From positions 62,001 through 126,000 of the forward strand of contig VIIQ02000022.1 of assembly GCA_007449985.2 (NCBI GenBank): a DNA stretch of 64,000 bases, in the 5' to 3' direction. Shown here piece by piece: positions 1 through 20,918 of the stretch. Origin of the DNA: Desmodesmus armatus (lineage: Eukaryota > Chlorophyta > Chlorophyceae > Sphaeropleales > Scenedesmaceae). Position numbers and translations under genes: made by a program. How positions within the stretch are numbered: position 1 is the first letter of the stretch; the number at the start of each line of letters is the position of its first letter. Under the pieces are notes generated by a model that saw only the letters and a program-made list of their open reading frames with translations, was not told the DNA's origin and searched no databases.

Positions 1-8731
<8,731 letters not shown>

Positions 8732-9932
8732 CGGCAGCCAAGTGTTGTGCTGCCGGTGTAGAATGTGTGCCATACGCTTGCAGAGCAGGCCAGGCAGAAT
8801 GTGGGTTCCGATGTGTGTTCTTGACGTGTGTAGACACAGGGAGTGCATCCAGTGTATAGTGCGGCGTGTTCAAAAGAGAGCTTCCGAGGACCAACATGGC
8901 AGCAGCAGCATGCCACAATCAGCTCGGTACCGACAGTGACAGCATAGACAGCATACACAGTGGCACAGCATGCCCGTCACCGGCCTAGAAGCCCAAGGTA
9001 GCAAGTGGTGGTTTGGGGGGCCCCGAAGCTCGTCTAGCTTCAGCTGCACCTGCATATGCATCACTTACTACTTCTTTTCGTCGACAGACACGGCAGCTTC
9101 AGCCTCTGCGATCTTATTACAACAGGAAGGACAGCCAGCATGACCCAGCATCGATGACCACAGTGGAGCTTTGATGCAACATCCAGCCCAGCGGAAGGGC
9201 AGCTACTGGCCAGACACCTTCATGTCACAGTGAGCCAAGGGTTGGGGGCCCCGAAGCTCGTCTAGCCGCATTTGCACCTGCATATGCATCAGTAACCACT
9301 TCTTTTCGTTGACAGACACGACAGCTTCAGCCTCTGCGATCTTATTACAACATCACTTACTACTTCTTTTCGTTGACAGACACGGCAGCTTCAGCCTCTG
9401 CGATCTTATTACAACATAGCAAGTGGTGGTGCATGCTGCCAGGGTAAAGGTGATGTTTCAGAAAACTAGGCTCCAATCAACCACCCTGTGGAGGCATTGT
9501 GTCGGGTGTCGATTGTCAAGTTGTCAAGTCGACTGACACAGCTGCAGGTCGATGTCAAATGGTTCATTTACTTATCAAGCTAGGGCTCGTTGCACCACCT
9601 CTTGGAAGTAATCGTTTGCCGTGCATTTATTCAAATCCAGTCACATCTGAGTACTGCCGGCAAGCAGATCACTGCCGATACATTCAGGATTGCCGTGCAC
9701 AGCTGCAGAGCCCGCGTCACAGTCACAAAGCATCACGGGTTCGTTACTTGTGTTTTGCTTACAACGCTGTGCAGCAGCACTTGCACCACCAAGCAGCAGC
9801 AGCAGTAGCAACAGCAGTAGCTACGGCAGCACCACTTGCAGCAGCGCATCCAGAAGCGCAGCATGCTTCTTCATCTTGATCACTCGTTTGCCTGATCAAC
9901 TCTTGCTGCCTTCACTATCCGCGAGTCGTGAC
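8732..9932. other. Intergenic region CDPK to AK6
   Basis: No gene recognised. It must hold the CDPK 3' UTR and AK6 promoter. I found no TGTAA here. Near 8829 is a short motif (GTGTAGACACAGGGAGTGC) whose reverse complement recurs at about 7635 and 47418. The middle is occupied by the tandem repeats at 9011-9417; the last 150 bp are rich in CAG/GCA triplets. Confidence 0.7.
9011..9417 (+). repeat. Tandem/nested repeat, three units
   Basis: Unit 1 is 9011-9124 and unit 2 is 9241-9353. Both run from a block with GGGGCCCCGAAGCTCGTCTAG through CACCTGCATATGCATCA to CTCTGCGATCTTATTACAAC. A third partial unit, 9354-9417, repeats only the last 64 bp. GCAAGTGGTGGT occurs just before unit 1 and just after unit 3. 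Confidence 0.93.
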
Positions 9933-11711
9933 ATGACCCGACTGCCCAACATCCTCATAACTGGCACACCAGGAACAGGTGCAGTTCAAGCAGCGCTGCT
10001 GCTGCAACTCTGCCGCTTCGCGCCCTATCATTATCAATCACCATCATCATGTTTTCCACTGCCTTGCTGCAGGGAAAACCACGACAGCTCAGAACGTTGC
10101 AGAGGCTGCAGGCATGCGCTACATCAACGTTGGGGACCGTGTCAAGCAGCAGCACCTGCACAGTGGATTTGACGAGGAACACCAGGCATACATAATCGAA
10201 GAGGATAAGGTATGAATGTAGGCAAAATACGTGTCGGCACCTGCAGCTGACTGCATATCACATTAATGCATAGGGTGTGGACCCTGCATGTGTCCCTGCA
10301 TACTATGCTGGTGAGCCTACTGAGGCAGTGTGCAACAAACGGGCCTATCAGAGGATTTCAGCAGAATGCAGTGAGGTGCACGGGCGCATAGATGGTGCCT
10401 GCAACAAGCAACACAGCTCCCAGTCAACGCACAGCTGCAGCTGGCAGCAGTACAAGCAGCTGGCGGTGCACCAGTACAAGTACAGCTGGCACTGCAGCAC
10501 TACAAGCAGCTGGCGGTGCAGCTTTGCATGCAGTGCTCTGTTGCTGGGCGGATTTGCCAAGGCGGTGCTGTTTGATCACCCTACTTCTTCCCGCCAAGGC
10601 ACAAAATGTCTTGGTGCCATTGCAACTGCCAGCGACGGTCTTTCCAGGTGAAGTGCCGCCATTTATGAGTGACTATGGACCTATGCCTGGCAGTACACCC
10701 CAGTGACGTAAGGCCAACATGCTCATTTGCACATACACATACTCTGTAACACTTTGACAAACGCCTATCTAAGCAGGGTTTACACCCAAGCTAGGGCGGA
10801 TGCTCGTGTGAGTCTGCATGCACTCACTCTGTTGACACATGGGAGTGATGCTGTGCCACTGTTGCAGGTGGTGGATGCCTTGGAAGATGAGCTCACGGCG
10901 GGGGGCTGCCTGGTAGACTACCACAGCTGCGACTTCTTCCCTGAAAGGTGTGCCAGGCCTCAAGCAGTTGGAACCCCAAGACTGCCATACGCACCATGCT
11001 GGCAGGCGAGTGTCCTGGCTGCTGCTCTGCGGCTGGCGCAGCATGTTCCTTGCTTGGGTTCACCACATGTGACCTGTGGCATCGGCAAGAACACAGGTGT
11101 TGGAACCTTATCTTATTATTTATCTGAACCGCCCCTTTGGTGTCTGTGTGTCAGGTGGTTTGACCTTGTAGTGGTGCTCCAGACCGACAACACTGTGCTG
11201 TATGAGCGGCTGGAGCAGCGCGGCTACCCAGCGGCAAAGATCACTGAGAACGTGGAGTGTGAAATTATGATGGTCCTGCTGCAGGAGGCTCACGACAGCT
11301 ACGAGTGAGTAGCAGAACGGGTGTAATTGCCATTACATGTTGTCGTGTGCGTATGTCTGTGTGTCTACACATGGGTTGACACCACCATTGCATCTCACTG
11401 TGACCTGGCAGTCAGGCTTGTATCATACAAATCAGCAAGGTGTGTTCTTGCGTCACAAACACGGTGTGGAAGGGGTTGGGGGCACATCTCAACAAGAACG
11501 TCCAGGCATCCCTGACGTCTGCTTTGTGAAGACGGTATATGTGCTGCACACACATCCTCTCTGTCAACACATCTGGGTGCCGCGCCCTCCTGCTGCCTGC
11601 AGCGCCAACATCGTCATCCCTCTGCAGAGCAACACGGCGCAGGAGCTGGACAGCAATGTGCAGCGCATCGCGCAGTGGGTGGCAGCATACAAGAGCCAAC
11701 ACGGCTTGTAG
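9933..11711 (+). CDS. AK6: Adenylate kinase isoenzyme 6 / Fap7-type NTPase
   Basis: Small P-loop nucleotide kinase of the hCINAP/Fap7 family, known to transfer phosphate between ATP and AMP and to act as an ATPase in late 40S ribosome maturation. Exons 9933-9978, 10073-10209, 10868-10947, 11155-11304 and 11603-11711 join in phase to 173 residues, the normal family length. The Walker A loop GTPGTGKTT is split by intron 1. INVGDRVKQ, VDYHSCDFFPER/WFDLVVVLQ and the lid region ending RGYPAAKITENVECEIM are family hallmarks. The start follows from MTRLPNILITGTPGTG, typical of the family N-terminus. The intron at 10210-10867 contains a short tandem repeat (about 10450-10525). Broken GNAT-like or other alternatives do not fit. 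Confidence 0.95.
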
Positions 11712-12507
11712 CACTCCCTGGGACATCATTTGCGACTGTGCTGCCAGGCCTTCGTTGCCTCGAAGGTCGCAGCTGATCAGCTGCTTGAGGAGCGATGGTC
11801 CTGCAGAAGCGCTCAGCATACCCTGGAAGCCATTGGCTGGAACCTGACAAAGAAAGCAGCTCAAGTCACCTCGCAAGCTGTAGGGCGCATAGACACCTGG
11901 GAATGCGGTGAGGACGTGGCCGATCAGCTGTTGGTCACACACGGTCCTCTCCTTGATCAAAGCTGAGTGCTTGGCACTCGCGCGTCAACTCTCTCCCCAG
12001 CTGCTGAGCTGTAGGCTGAGAGCACCCCTATTGGCAGACTCAAGGCATGTGCGCGCGTGTGTCTATGCGTCTGAGTACTGCTTCCTTGTTGATGACGGAA
12101 GTTTGAACGTGTGCGGGTTTGAGGGGGGGGGGGTCTCCTTTGTTCTTTGTCGCGGGGTTGGGTGGGTACGTGTCAGTCCTGTCATGAGTGGATGTGCCGA
12201 CCTGAAAATGTAGTGCAGCATGGCAGTCGAAAGGCCCAAGGCTTTGCCTTCATTTCCCTGGTGCCATGGCTTGAGAGGGTTTGATCTTGTTGTCCCTGCA
12301 GCTGCCCGTGCAGCCATGATTGCGGGAGTTGCCTGATGTGCCTGTGTGTGTGATGCATGTCACGATGACAAGTTGCAACAGTGTTTGACACAGTGTTTCC
12401 CTGTTTAGTGCGGTGTGTAATGGGGGTAACTTGGCCTGGCCTCCTCGAGCTGAACTTGTGATGGCCTGTGCTAGACACTAAGCTTGATGACAGACTTGTG
12501 GGTGTGT

Positions 12508-12645
12508 GTCGACAGAGGGAGTACTTGGATACATGCAAGCTCACTGAGGCTGTCCTACTAGATAGGCAAGCAACAGTGACGTAATCCCTCAGTACCGAAC
12601 AGTGTGTCGGTGGCAGGTGGAGACGCTACACATCATCAACCTGCA
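12508..12645 (+). repeat. Dispersed repeat family A, copy 1
   Basis: About 138 bp matching 16558-16695 at most positions, starting TGTCGACAGAGGGAGTACT and ending CATCATCAACCTGCAGG. A short piece of the left end recurs inverted near 60873-60893. No coding potential or clear terminal inverted repeats were seen. Confidence 0.9.
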
Positions 12646-13488
12646 GGGAAAGTGTGTGTGTAATGCTTCCTGGCCACATTCAAGGGCTGGTTGTGGTTGT
12701 GCCGTGGTGTCATGGCTTGCAATCTTATCCCTGCATCGATCACTTCATCCTGTTCATTGCGAAATGGCAGGACAGGTTTCACAGAGGCCTGGCAGGTCCT
12801 GTGTCACAACACAGGGTCCGCATGCCATGTGATGCAGACTGCCTGCCTGCACAGGTGTCTGTAAAGTTGTACAGTGGCGCCGCTGTTCGTTGCGCATACG
12901 TGGAAGGTGCAACCAAGATGGGCAGCTTCCTGGCAACACACAGTGACAGTTCAGCCGCTGAACATGCATGCCTCATGATGGTGATACATTCCCCCTGTCG
13001 CGACCCTCACCTATCACGGACGTCTCAACAAATAAGTGGAACAACAGAGATCAGCCTGCAGGTGACACGTACCACATGTTGCCACCAGTTAAATGGCAGC
13101 ACATGCCAACATGGTTTTTGCATGAGGCGCATCATAGTATCTTCAAGCTCATGGCAGCAGTGAAGTCGCTGCTGTTTAATTTGTCATTGAGCTTACAGGT
13201 TGACATGTAGCCGATCTGACCTGACAATCGCTGTCCGGACAACTGGCAGTGGTATCCCTGGCATCATGCAACGGCTTGCAAGGTTATCTTGTGTGCTTTT
13301 GCATCCGTTGCAAAAGAGCTGAGTCAGACCTAGGTCTTCGGGTTGTGTGCACACAGCCTTGATGCATGCTACATGTGTGTAGCTCAACTGAGGCGGCAGT
13401 GCAGGCAGCAGCTGAAAGATGCCCCGGCTAGCTAGCTGTGATCATTTCACACATTGGTTGCTCGTGTCACCCAGGCATTTTGGATGTA

Positions 13489-13532
13489 GCCCCCTCCCCC
13501 CCCCCCTCCCCCCCCCCCCCCCCCCCCCCCCC
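13489..13532 (+). repeat. Poly-C tract
   Basis: More than 40 bp of almost pure C, interrupted by a few T. Intergenic. Likely to be length-unstable and poorly sequenced. Confidence 0.95.
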
Positions 13533-13932
13533 GCGCGCACACCCGGCTGAGGCACCACTGGTCATAGCAGCCAAAGCAGCCAGGCACACCTGAAATTGGC
13601 GGTCCCGTCTTCCCCACTGCTCTCCCTGTCTATCCAGTGCAATTAGCTGCCTTGAACAGTTGTCAAAAGATCTGGACATCAGCTTCGCACGTCCCCCCTA
13701 CCTCAGCTGTATGCCTGTCATGGCGCACTGTCCCACACCCATCAGCTCTTATGCAGACCCGATGCCGCAGTGGCTGCTCACATCTCGTGAGCTGGCACCC
13801 TCCTGGCTGACACGTTGTGTTGCGGGTGTCATAGACAGGGCGCACAGCTGCTGACCGAGTGCACGCAGTCAAGTTGGAGACTCGCAGGGTCAGAGGCTCA
13901 TGCTTGGGAGGTGTTTTCCTTTCCGACTCAAG

Positions 13933-14150
13933 GCGGGATGGCAGGGAGGAGGGAGGTGAGATCTTGAGGGGTGAGGAGGGAGGGTAGAGGGGCGGGGAAA
14001 CGGCAGGGAGGGGGCACTTCTCGAGTGAGGGGCAAGGGGGGACGGCACGGATGGGGATTGGATGAGGGCAGGGGCATGAGGGGCGAGGGGGGATGGCAGG
14101 GGTGGGGGAGAGCTCGGAGGGGGGCTGGGGGGGGGGGTGACAGGGGGGTA
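13933..14150 (+). repeat. Purine-rich GGGAGG/GGATGGCAGGG tract
   Basis: About 220 bp of strongly purine-biased plus strand with recurring GGATGGCAGGG-like and GGGGAGGG units, upstream of the calreticulin gene. It could form triplex or G-quadruplex DNA (inference). Repeat units are imperfect. Confidence 0.8.
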
Positions 14151-14711
14151 CTCATGAGTCTGACACCTCACCCCTTCTCCCAGCCCATAACTGCCACTAG
14201 GGCCCGGAAACCTCAATCAGCACAAACCAAAATGTACCCTCCAATTTTTTTCGGGTAGTGCTGGGCCTGCCAGGCTGGCGTGCGCTGAGGTGACAGGTGT
14301 GACGTGGCTGCACCCAGGTCACTCGTCCCACTACAGCTGATGTCACAGTGTGGCTGAAACATGTGCATGTAGGTATGGCAGCGGTGCAGATGGACCTGAG
14401 AACAGGATGCCGGACCCACCCTAGCTGCCCCTCCTCGACTGCAACACATGCATCACGTGACAGGACACAAAGCGGTAGAAAGTGGACCGCATGTGGACAA
14501 AGCGCGTCTTGAGCTTCATTTTTGTTGTTTCTAGACGCAGCGTGGACACGGTGTCCCCAAACCCTGGGGTTTGAGTAGGTGCCGAAATGTGCCTCAGCGC
14601 CGGGGACAAGACAGAAGTGGTCATCAAGTCACGGTGGAAGCGTTTGACGTCTTTTGGAGACGTGCTTCAACGTTTCTGGCATCAGACAGGCTTGGCCTGG
14701 CAGATCTCAAG

Positions 14712-17700
14712 ATGAGCAGGCTTCTAGCCCTCTCCGTCTTTGCTCTGTGTGTTAGTTTGGTAGCAGCCGAGGTGTACTTTGAAGAGAAGTTCAACGACGG
14801 TGAGCACCGGCGCGACCCTCTCGAAGGTTCTGAGAAGGCGGTTGGGAGTGGTTGTAGGAGCAGAGAGCTCAGCGCCGCAGCTGACTGGGTTAGAACGGCA
14901 CGTTATACTGATGCTTAAAGGCTGGGGCCACCAGGGGCCCAGCGGCCCGCTCAGGACCCCAACCAACATTCCTCTGCTTTGCAGAGATCGTGTGCCAGCA
15001 GGGGTTTCCTGCAGCTGGTCATGCGCAGTATCAGCTGGCTAGATGATAGGATGATCGGATACCTTGCCATTGGGTTCTTCCTTTGCAGGCGCCTGGGAGA
15101 AGCGGTGGCAGAAGTCTTCTTGGAAGCAGTCTGATGGATCAGCAGGAGACTTCAAGCAGACCACTGGCAAGTGGTTTGGTGATGCCAAGGGTGAGGGCAG
15201 CCTGTGCTTGGTTACGTACATGTTTTCAAAGTGCAAGAAGGCAGGAGTTTCTTCCAAACCCCGGCGCGGCATGATTTATACACATGCCACCCTCTGTGCA
15301 CAGCACGCCATCTCACTGCTGCACCTGCGCACACAGCATGCCACTTGGCTACACACACCCAGGAAGCCTACATGTGCAGTTTTATGACCCCTGTTGACTG
15401 GCTCGTGCTGCGCGCAGACCAGGGCATTCAGACGGGCCCTGACAGCAAGTACTTCGCGCTGTACAGCGAGATGAAGAAGGCCTTCACCAACGACGGCAAG
15501 GAGCTTGTGCTGCAGGTCAGCAGGGGTACAAGCTTAGCTCTGGTATCCTGTGCCTCTGCAACTCTTTGGTGCAACATTTGAACCAACACATCTCAACTCT
15601 CAACAACGCAGAATAGCAACCAACACATGCTGTGTTATCCATGCTTGTGGTGTGTGTCTCAACTTGGTACTGGCTGGCTGGGCTGCCGATCATTTGAATG
15701 AATTCCTCTGCACTCAGCAGACAGTTGGAGCTGAAACTTGACGGAAGGGCACCACCAGGTGTGGAGCCTGCGGCTTATTTGACTCTTTTTGGAACCAACT
15801 CAACTATTTCCTTCTCTTTCCAATTGCTGCAGTTTCAAGTGAAGCACGAGCAGGACCTGGACTGCGGTGGTGGCTACATCAAGTTGCTGCCTGCATCCAG
15901 GTGCGCAGCACACCTGCTGGCAATAGAAATGGGCGAAACTTCTAATCTTGCGGCAGAGAAGGGGCTGACATCTGATCACTGCGCGGAGTGCGCAAAGCAA
16001 CCAGTGATCCCTGTGATGATGCCGTGCAGTCTGTCGTCATCCGTCTCACCACCTGCATCATGTGCGCGGTTAGAAAGGCCCTTACGCAACTAGCAGTGAA
16101 GTTTTCAAACAGCCTTGCTGGTGGTGACTCACCCAATCGACCATCCGTGCATCCAGTGGTGCTGTTCTGCGGCGGCCAGCCAGGCTCACAAACCCCATCG
16201 GTTAGCACAAACCATCCATACACACAACGCGCCGCGGCAGTATGTCTCCCTGCTGTGACATTGAATCTCTGGTTAACTGCAATGCACTGCTGCTATGGCC
16301 GATGTGCTATGACTCCTTGCAGCAAGAGCAAGATGAAGGACTTTGGTGGTGAGACACCTTACTCCGTCATGTTTGGTCCTGACATCTGCGGTTTTGGCAC
16401 TCGCAAGACGCACGTGATCTTCAACTACAAGGAGAAGAACCACCTTGTGAAGAAGGACATCAAGTGCGAGACAGACCAGCTGTCGCACGTGTACACCCTG
16501 CGCCTGCTGCCCAACAACACATATGAGGTAGGAGGGCCTGCTGGCAGGATGGGATGTGTGTCGACAGAGGGAGTACTGATACATGCAGGCTCACTAAGAC
16601 TGTCCTACTAGATAGGCAAGCAACAGTGATGAAATCGCTCAGTACCGAGCAGTGCGTCGGTGGCAGGTGCAGACGCTAGACATCATCAACCTGCAGGAAA
16701 AAGTGCGTCAATGCAAGGTAACAAGGAAAGTGGTCACCTGGTTGGGGTGTTGCGTCCTCGACAGTCAACAGGGGCTTCCGTAGGGCGGCAAGAGTAGGCA
16801 TCGCGGGAGAGTAGACATTGTCTGTGTGTGTGGGGGGGGGGGGGCGGGGCAACAAGATTGAGAGCAAGGCCGTGGTGGAGGACTGCAAACACCACACCAA
16901 GAAAGCTTGGGGCCCTGGCTTCGTCGCTCTGCAACGCACACTGCACATCAGTGGTCTGGGGCTATGCCCTCCATGCCTGGACAGAGGCGCAATTGTGCGC
17001 GATGGTGCGCGATGGAAGAGGTGGCCAAAGGAGATATCTTCGGCTGTTATTGCGGATATTTTGACACACAAATCCTTTTCCTCACGCTTTTGGACCCTGG
17101 TTTATGCTTCCCCCAATGTTCATGTGCAGGTCCTGATTGACCTCAAGCCAGTTGAGAACGGCACCCTTTACGATGACTTTGAGATGCTGCCCCCCAAGAA
17201 GATCAAGGTAGGGGTGAACCACTGTTGTGTCCGCATATGCTTTGGTGTGGTGTTTCTGGTCTGGTGATTGGCACGTCGCCCATCAATATGTTCGTGCAAT
17301 CAGTCAGCAGCAGTGCTGCCGCCCCTTGGAAGTCGCTGTCCAGGCAGGCAGCAGTCTAACTTAGCACCTTGAAGGTGCGTGCGTCAAGTGGCTGTCAGGC
17401 ACCCAGCAGGCAGCAGCCAAAGCTGCAGGCCTCAGGTGTTGCTTTGGATGCGCAGGCTTGATGCTGCCGTGTGGTCAAAGTGGTGTTCTTCTTGTTTGGC
17501 GTGTTCTGTGGTGGATCGAGCACTGCACGTGAAACTGCAATGAATTTGCTTTCTGTGCCCTCCACCTGCGCATTCAAGCCGATGCTTCTCCATCCCCCCC
17601 CTCGCCCCCCCCCCCCCCCCTTGGCGTGTGCGTATATCTGTCTGTGTGTGCGTGTGCAGGCATCGTCCTCTTTTTGATAAGCAGCACACCAAGGCTGTGA

Positions 17701-19874
17701 AGCCTGTGGATTTGGAGTGTGATCAGCGGTCCGAGATTGCGTTTTTCTGACGTGCACAACATGCATAGGCTGTTGTGTGGTGTCTGCTGTGCAGGACCCC
17801 AAGGCTGTGAAGCCTGAGGACTGGGATGAGCGTGAGAAGATCCCTGACCCTGAGGACAAGAAGCCTGAGGGCTGGGATGACATTCCCGCAACCATTGTCG
17901 ACCCAGAGGCAAAGAAGCCAGGTGAGGGGTGTTGCGCGAAATATGTGCCGCTTGTTACAATCAAGGGGGGCGGTCAAGAGTTGATGGCTGCGCGCCCATT
18001 CACTGAGCATGAAGCAAGCAGGGAGCCCTGGTGCCAGGGGGCCAGTGCCCTAATTGGTCAGTGGCATAGCACCTTGGAGGACTGCGTATGTGCTAGCAGA
18101 AGCAAAGCTCTACCACATGGTACGCCTTCAATGGGCAACAGAAGCGCAACACCGTCTCTGCGCAACTAATGGTTTTCTTGTGCTGCTGCAGAGGACTGGG
18201 ATGATGAGGATGATGGCGAGTGGGAGGCCCCTACCATCCCCAACCCTGAGTACAAGGGCGAGTGGAAGCCAAAGATGTGAGCATGTCCAGCAGACCTGGA
18301 TCGGAGCTGAATCCCATCTGCCTTACATCAATATCCAGTCTATGAGCAAGAGCCAGCACAAAGTTCCGATTTTGCAAGTGTCGGCTGATGGTCTGTACCT
18401 TCGTGCCATGCGTGCACTGAAGGCAGCACGCAGCGCCGAGTGAGCAGCTGTGGTGTCTGAGTGATGCAGTTGCAGGCCACCAATCTCATCCATGCTCGCC
18501 GTGTTGATCCTCATGTTGGCTGCTCCTGTAGGATTGACAACCCCAAGTACAAGGGCATCTGGGTTGCCCCCGACATTGACAACCCTGACTTCAAGGACGA
18601 CCCCAAGCTGTACCTGCAGAAGGACCTCAAGTACATCGGCTTCGAGCTCTGGCAGGTGAGGCAGCAGCGGCGGAGTGTGCCAAGGACTGACATGGGTGCA
18701 GGGGCAGCTTTATGGGGGGCTGAGTGGCAGAGTGCACAAGTAGCTCTGGTGCGGGGGCAGCTGAGCCGAGTGCAACAACAACAATAGTGCAGCTCCAAAC
18801 CCCCTCCTGTCGGGTCCTGGTGCTGTATGCCGCCTGAAAGAGGAAGGTGAGGAAATTGCACTGGTAAGGCATCCTGGCCCCCTGGCCAACTTGCCCACCT
18901 TGTGTGGGCTGCATAGTGTCTGTTGATGTGGGCGATCGAGCACTCTTTGCGTGTGCCACACATTGGCAATGCCCTACAGGTCAAGGCTGGCTCCATCTTC
19001 GACAACATCCTGGTCACCGATGACTTTGCGACTGCCAAGAAGTTTGCCGAGGACACATGGGGCAAGCTGAAGGAGGGCGAGAAGAAGATGTTTGACCAGG
19101 TCTCAGAGGTGAGCAGAACCAGGCACGCTGCGTTGGCCGAGTCATGTGGTGTTGCTGCACTGCGGGGGCTGTGCGTGTGACACATGGCGTGAGGCATGTG
19201 ATGTGCTCGCATGACAGTCAAATTGTGTTGAATGAGTGGAACGTACACACGTCTGTGTCAGCAGTGATGCAGGGTTTTCTGATGGCATGCATGGGGTGAT
19301 GCACAGGGGTGAGAGTGAAGTTATGCGGGTGCGTGTTGGTGGGTAGCAGGGATATGGCGCCTTACATGATTCTTCAGTGCCATGCATGGGGTGATGCAAG
19401 TGGGTACACACCCTGGCTGATGCAGCAAGTCTGATACATCGTGTGTGTGTGTGTGTCGATGCAGGAGGAGAAGAAGAAGAAGGAGGAGGAGGATGCAAAG
19501 AAGAAGACTAAGGAGGAGTCTGATGATGATGACGAGTATGACACCGAGGATGTGAGTTCACCTGTGCCTGGGCTTGAGGCGGGAAGGGGGGGTGGGGCTA
19601 AGGGGCGTTGATAGTGCCCTTTGCCAGGTGCTACGTGGCATGTTCGTGTTCCATTTTGCGCAGCAGAATGCTAAGAATCATCAGGGGCTTGCAAGGCTCG
19701 CTTTGGAGTGGTGGAGGCCAATGGTGCAGTTTGAACATGTGTAGAGTGGTGTTAGAGTGTACGCATCAACATGCTTCCACTGCTGCTTGTTGTTTTCAGG
19801 ATGATGAGGACAAGGCTCCCAAGGCTACCCTGGAGGACAAGGATGATGAGGACGATGAGAAGGATGAGTTGTAA
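14712..19874 (+). CDS. CRT: Calreticulin, ER Ca2+-binding lectin chaperone
   Basis: ER-lumen chaperone that binds monoglucosylated N-glycans and buffers Ca2+. Twelve exons join in phase: 14712-14799, 15089-15190, 15418-15515, 15833-15900, 16323-16527, 17130-17207, 17795-17921, 18192-18276, 18532-18655, 18980-19108, 19465-19551, 19800-19874, giving about 421 residues, normal for the family. The N-terminus is a signal peptide, probably cut at [11 protein letters not shown]. Family signatures are visible: [26 protein letters not shown]-domain repeats such as [12 protein letters not shown] and KKPEGWDD, then [15 protein letters not shown]. The C-terminal domain is acidic with Lys blocks and ends in KDEL. 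Possible N-glycosylation sequons are NNT and NGT. A family A repeat sits in intron 5 and a diverged copy of the exon 7 start in intron 6. Confidence 0.97.
16558..16695 (+). repeat. Dispersed repeat family A, copy 2 (calreticulin intron 5)
   Basis: Second copy of the 12508-12645 element, same orientation, inserted 30 bp downstream of the exon 5 splice donor. Differences are scattered substitutions and one or two short indels. Confidence 0.9.
17686..17722 (+). other. Diverged copy of the start of calreticulin exon 7
   Basis: The run CCAAGGCTGTGAAGCCTG followed by a diverged GGATTTGGAGTGTGATCAG repeats the first bases of exon 7 (17795 onward), about 110 bp upstream of the real exon and inside intron 6. 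It lacks a convincing acceptor and quickly loses similarity, so I read it as a duplicated remnant. Confidence 0.7.
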
Positions 19875-20867
19875 CTCACAGCCTGAATTTTGGAAAGGGT
19901 GGGTTGTTGTGGTTCAGGGTTTTGGGGACAAGGGGTCTGAAAACCCTCAGCTACGGGGTTTTCATCACGGGCTTGATTGTGCAGTGTGGGTCCTGTAGAG
20001 TGATACGCCTGTCGTCGGTTTGTTCCTTGTGCAGTTTTTTGTTGCTGAATGACCCGAGCAGGTTTGGTGTGCGTCATGGGTGACGCAAGAGAGGGAGAGA
20101 GAGGTGTGCAGTCGGCTGTGGATGACTCCATTGGATGATCACACCACAGAGAATGTAGCAGGCACGCAACACGTTAGATGTGGCTGTGGTTTATTGTTTG
20201 GCGGCTGCCTGTGTAGTGTAGTGCCTATGTTGAATGGCTGCCTTCAGAGGTAATCGTGACCACATTTCACTTGTTTGCTTGGCACCTTCCAACCTGTTGC
20301 GCATTTCTGGCTGCTTCGTTCTTCAATACACACCATGAGACACTTGTGTGCAAGATTTCCAAGGCAAACAAGTAGAAGGAAGTGGACAACCCTCTAGCAG
20401 TCACGACATCAAAAATCTTCATGTCCAGGGTGGTACACACAGACGCGAGCTTGGGCTGCCAATCCTCACTCTACATGTAGTGACACCATGGCGACCCCAA
20501 TGTTGGTTCTGCTTGCTGACAGGATGCTGGCATACGGGCGATTGTGTTTTACCTGACCTGCTGCTGCTTTGATATGACGACAAGACCGTCTCAAGATGGC
20601 GCCATTTGTCAGGTGTCATTTCCCCCTGCCTCAGCTGACCCACCTCAGAGGCTTCCAGTGCTTCAGCACCCAACCCAGATGCACCTCGATGGGTCAGGAA
20701 CCACCCCATCTCAATTACAGTCAGCACAAGGGGGGGGGGGCACTCAGTAAGATGACAGCACCATCCCACACTTGCTCCTGCAAATTCCAGGATATATGTT
20801 ATATATGTTATAAACATTATATTGGCTTGATTTGAAAGGTATCCGGGGGGGTTTCGGGAGGGGGGGG

Positions 20868-20918
20868 GGTGGTCTGGGCCTGTTTGACTTTCTTGCATAG
20901 GGTTCAGTAACTTTCTTG
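20868..20918 (+). repeat. Left copy of a direct repeat bounding a GC-rich insert
   Basis: Shares GTCTGGG-CCTGTTTGACT, TCATGGTGTTC-like and AACTTTCTTG blocks with 21756-21808, about 890 bp away. Both copies are preceded by a poly-G run. Confidence 0.7.

Larger units (their letters stand above)
11712..14711. other. Intergenic region AK6 to calreticulin
   Basis: About 3 kb with no recognisable gene. It holds the AK6 3' UTR, a dispersed repeat copy (12508-12645), a poly-C tract, a purine-rich tract and the calreticulin promoter. Short open frames here have no recognisable domain. A possible AK6 poly(A) signal TGTAA is at 12416-12420, about 700 nt after the stop; I am unsure of it. Confidence 0.6.

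Noticed and set aside
9011..9417. CRISPR array
   Set aside because: Units are long (64-114 bp), too few and without regular spacers; this is a eukaryotic tandem repeat.
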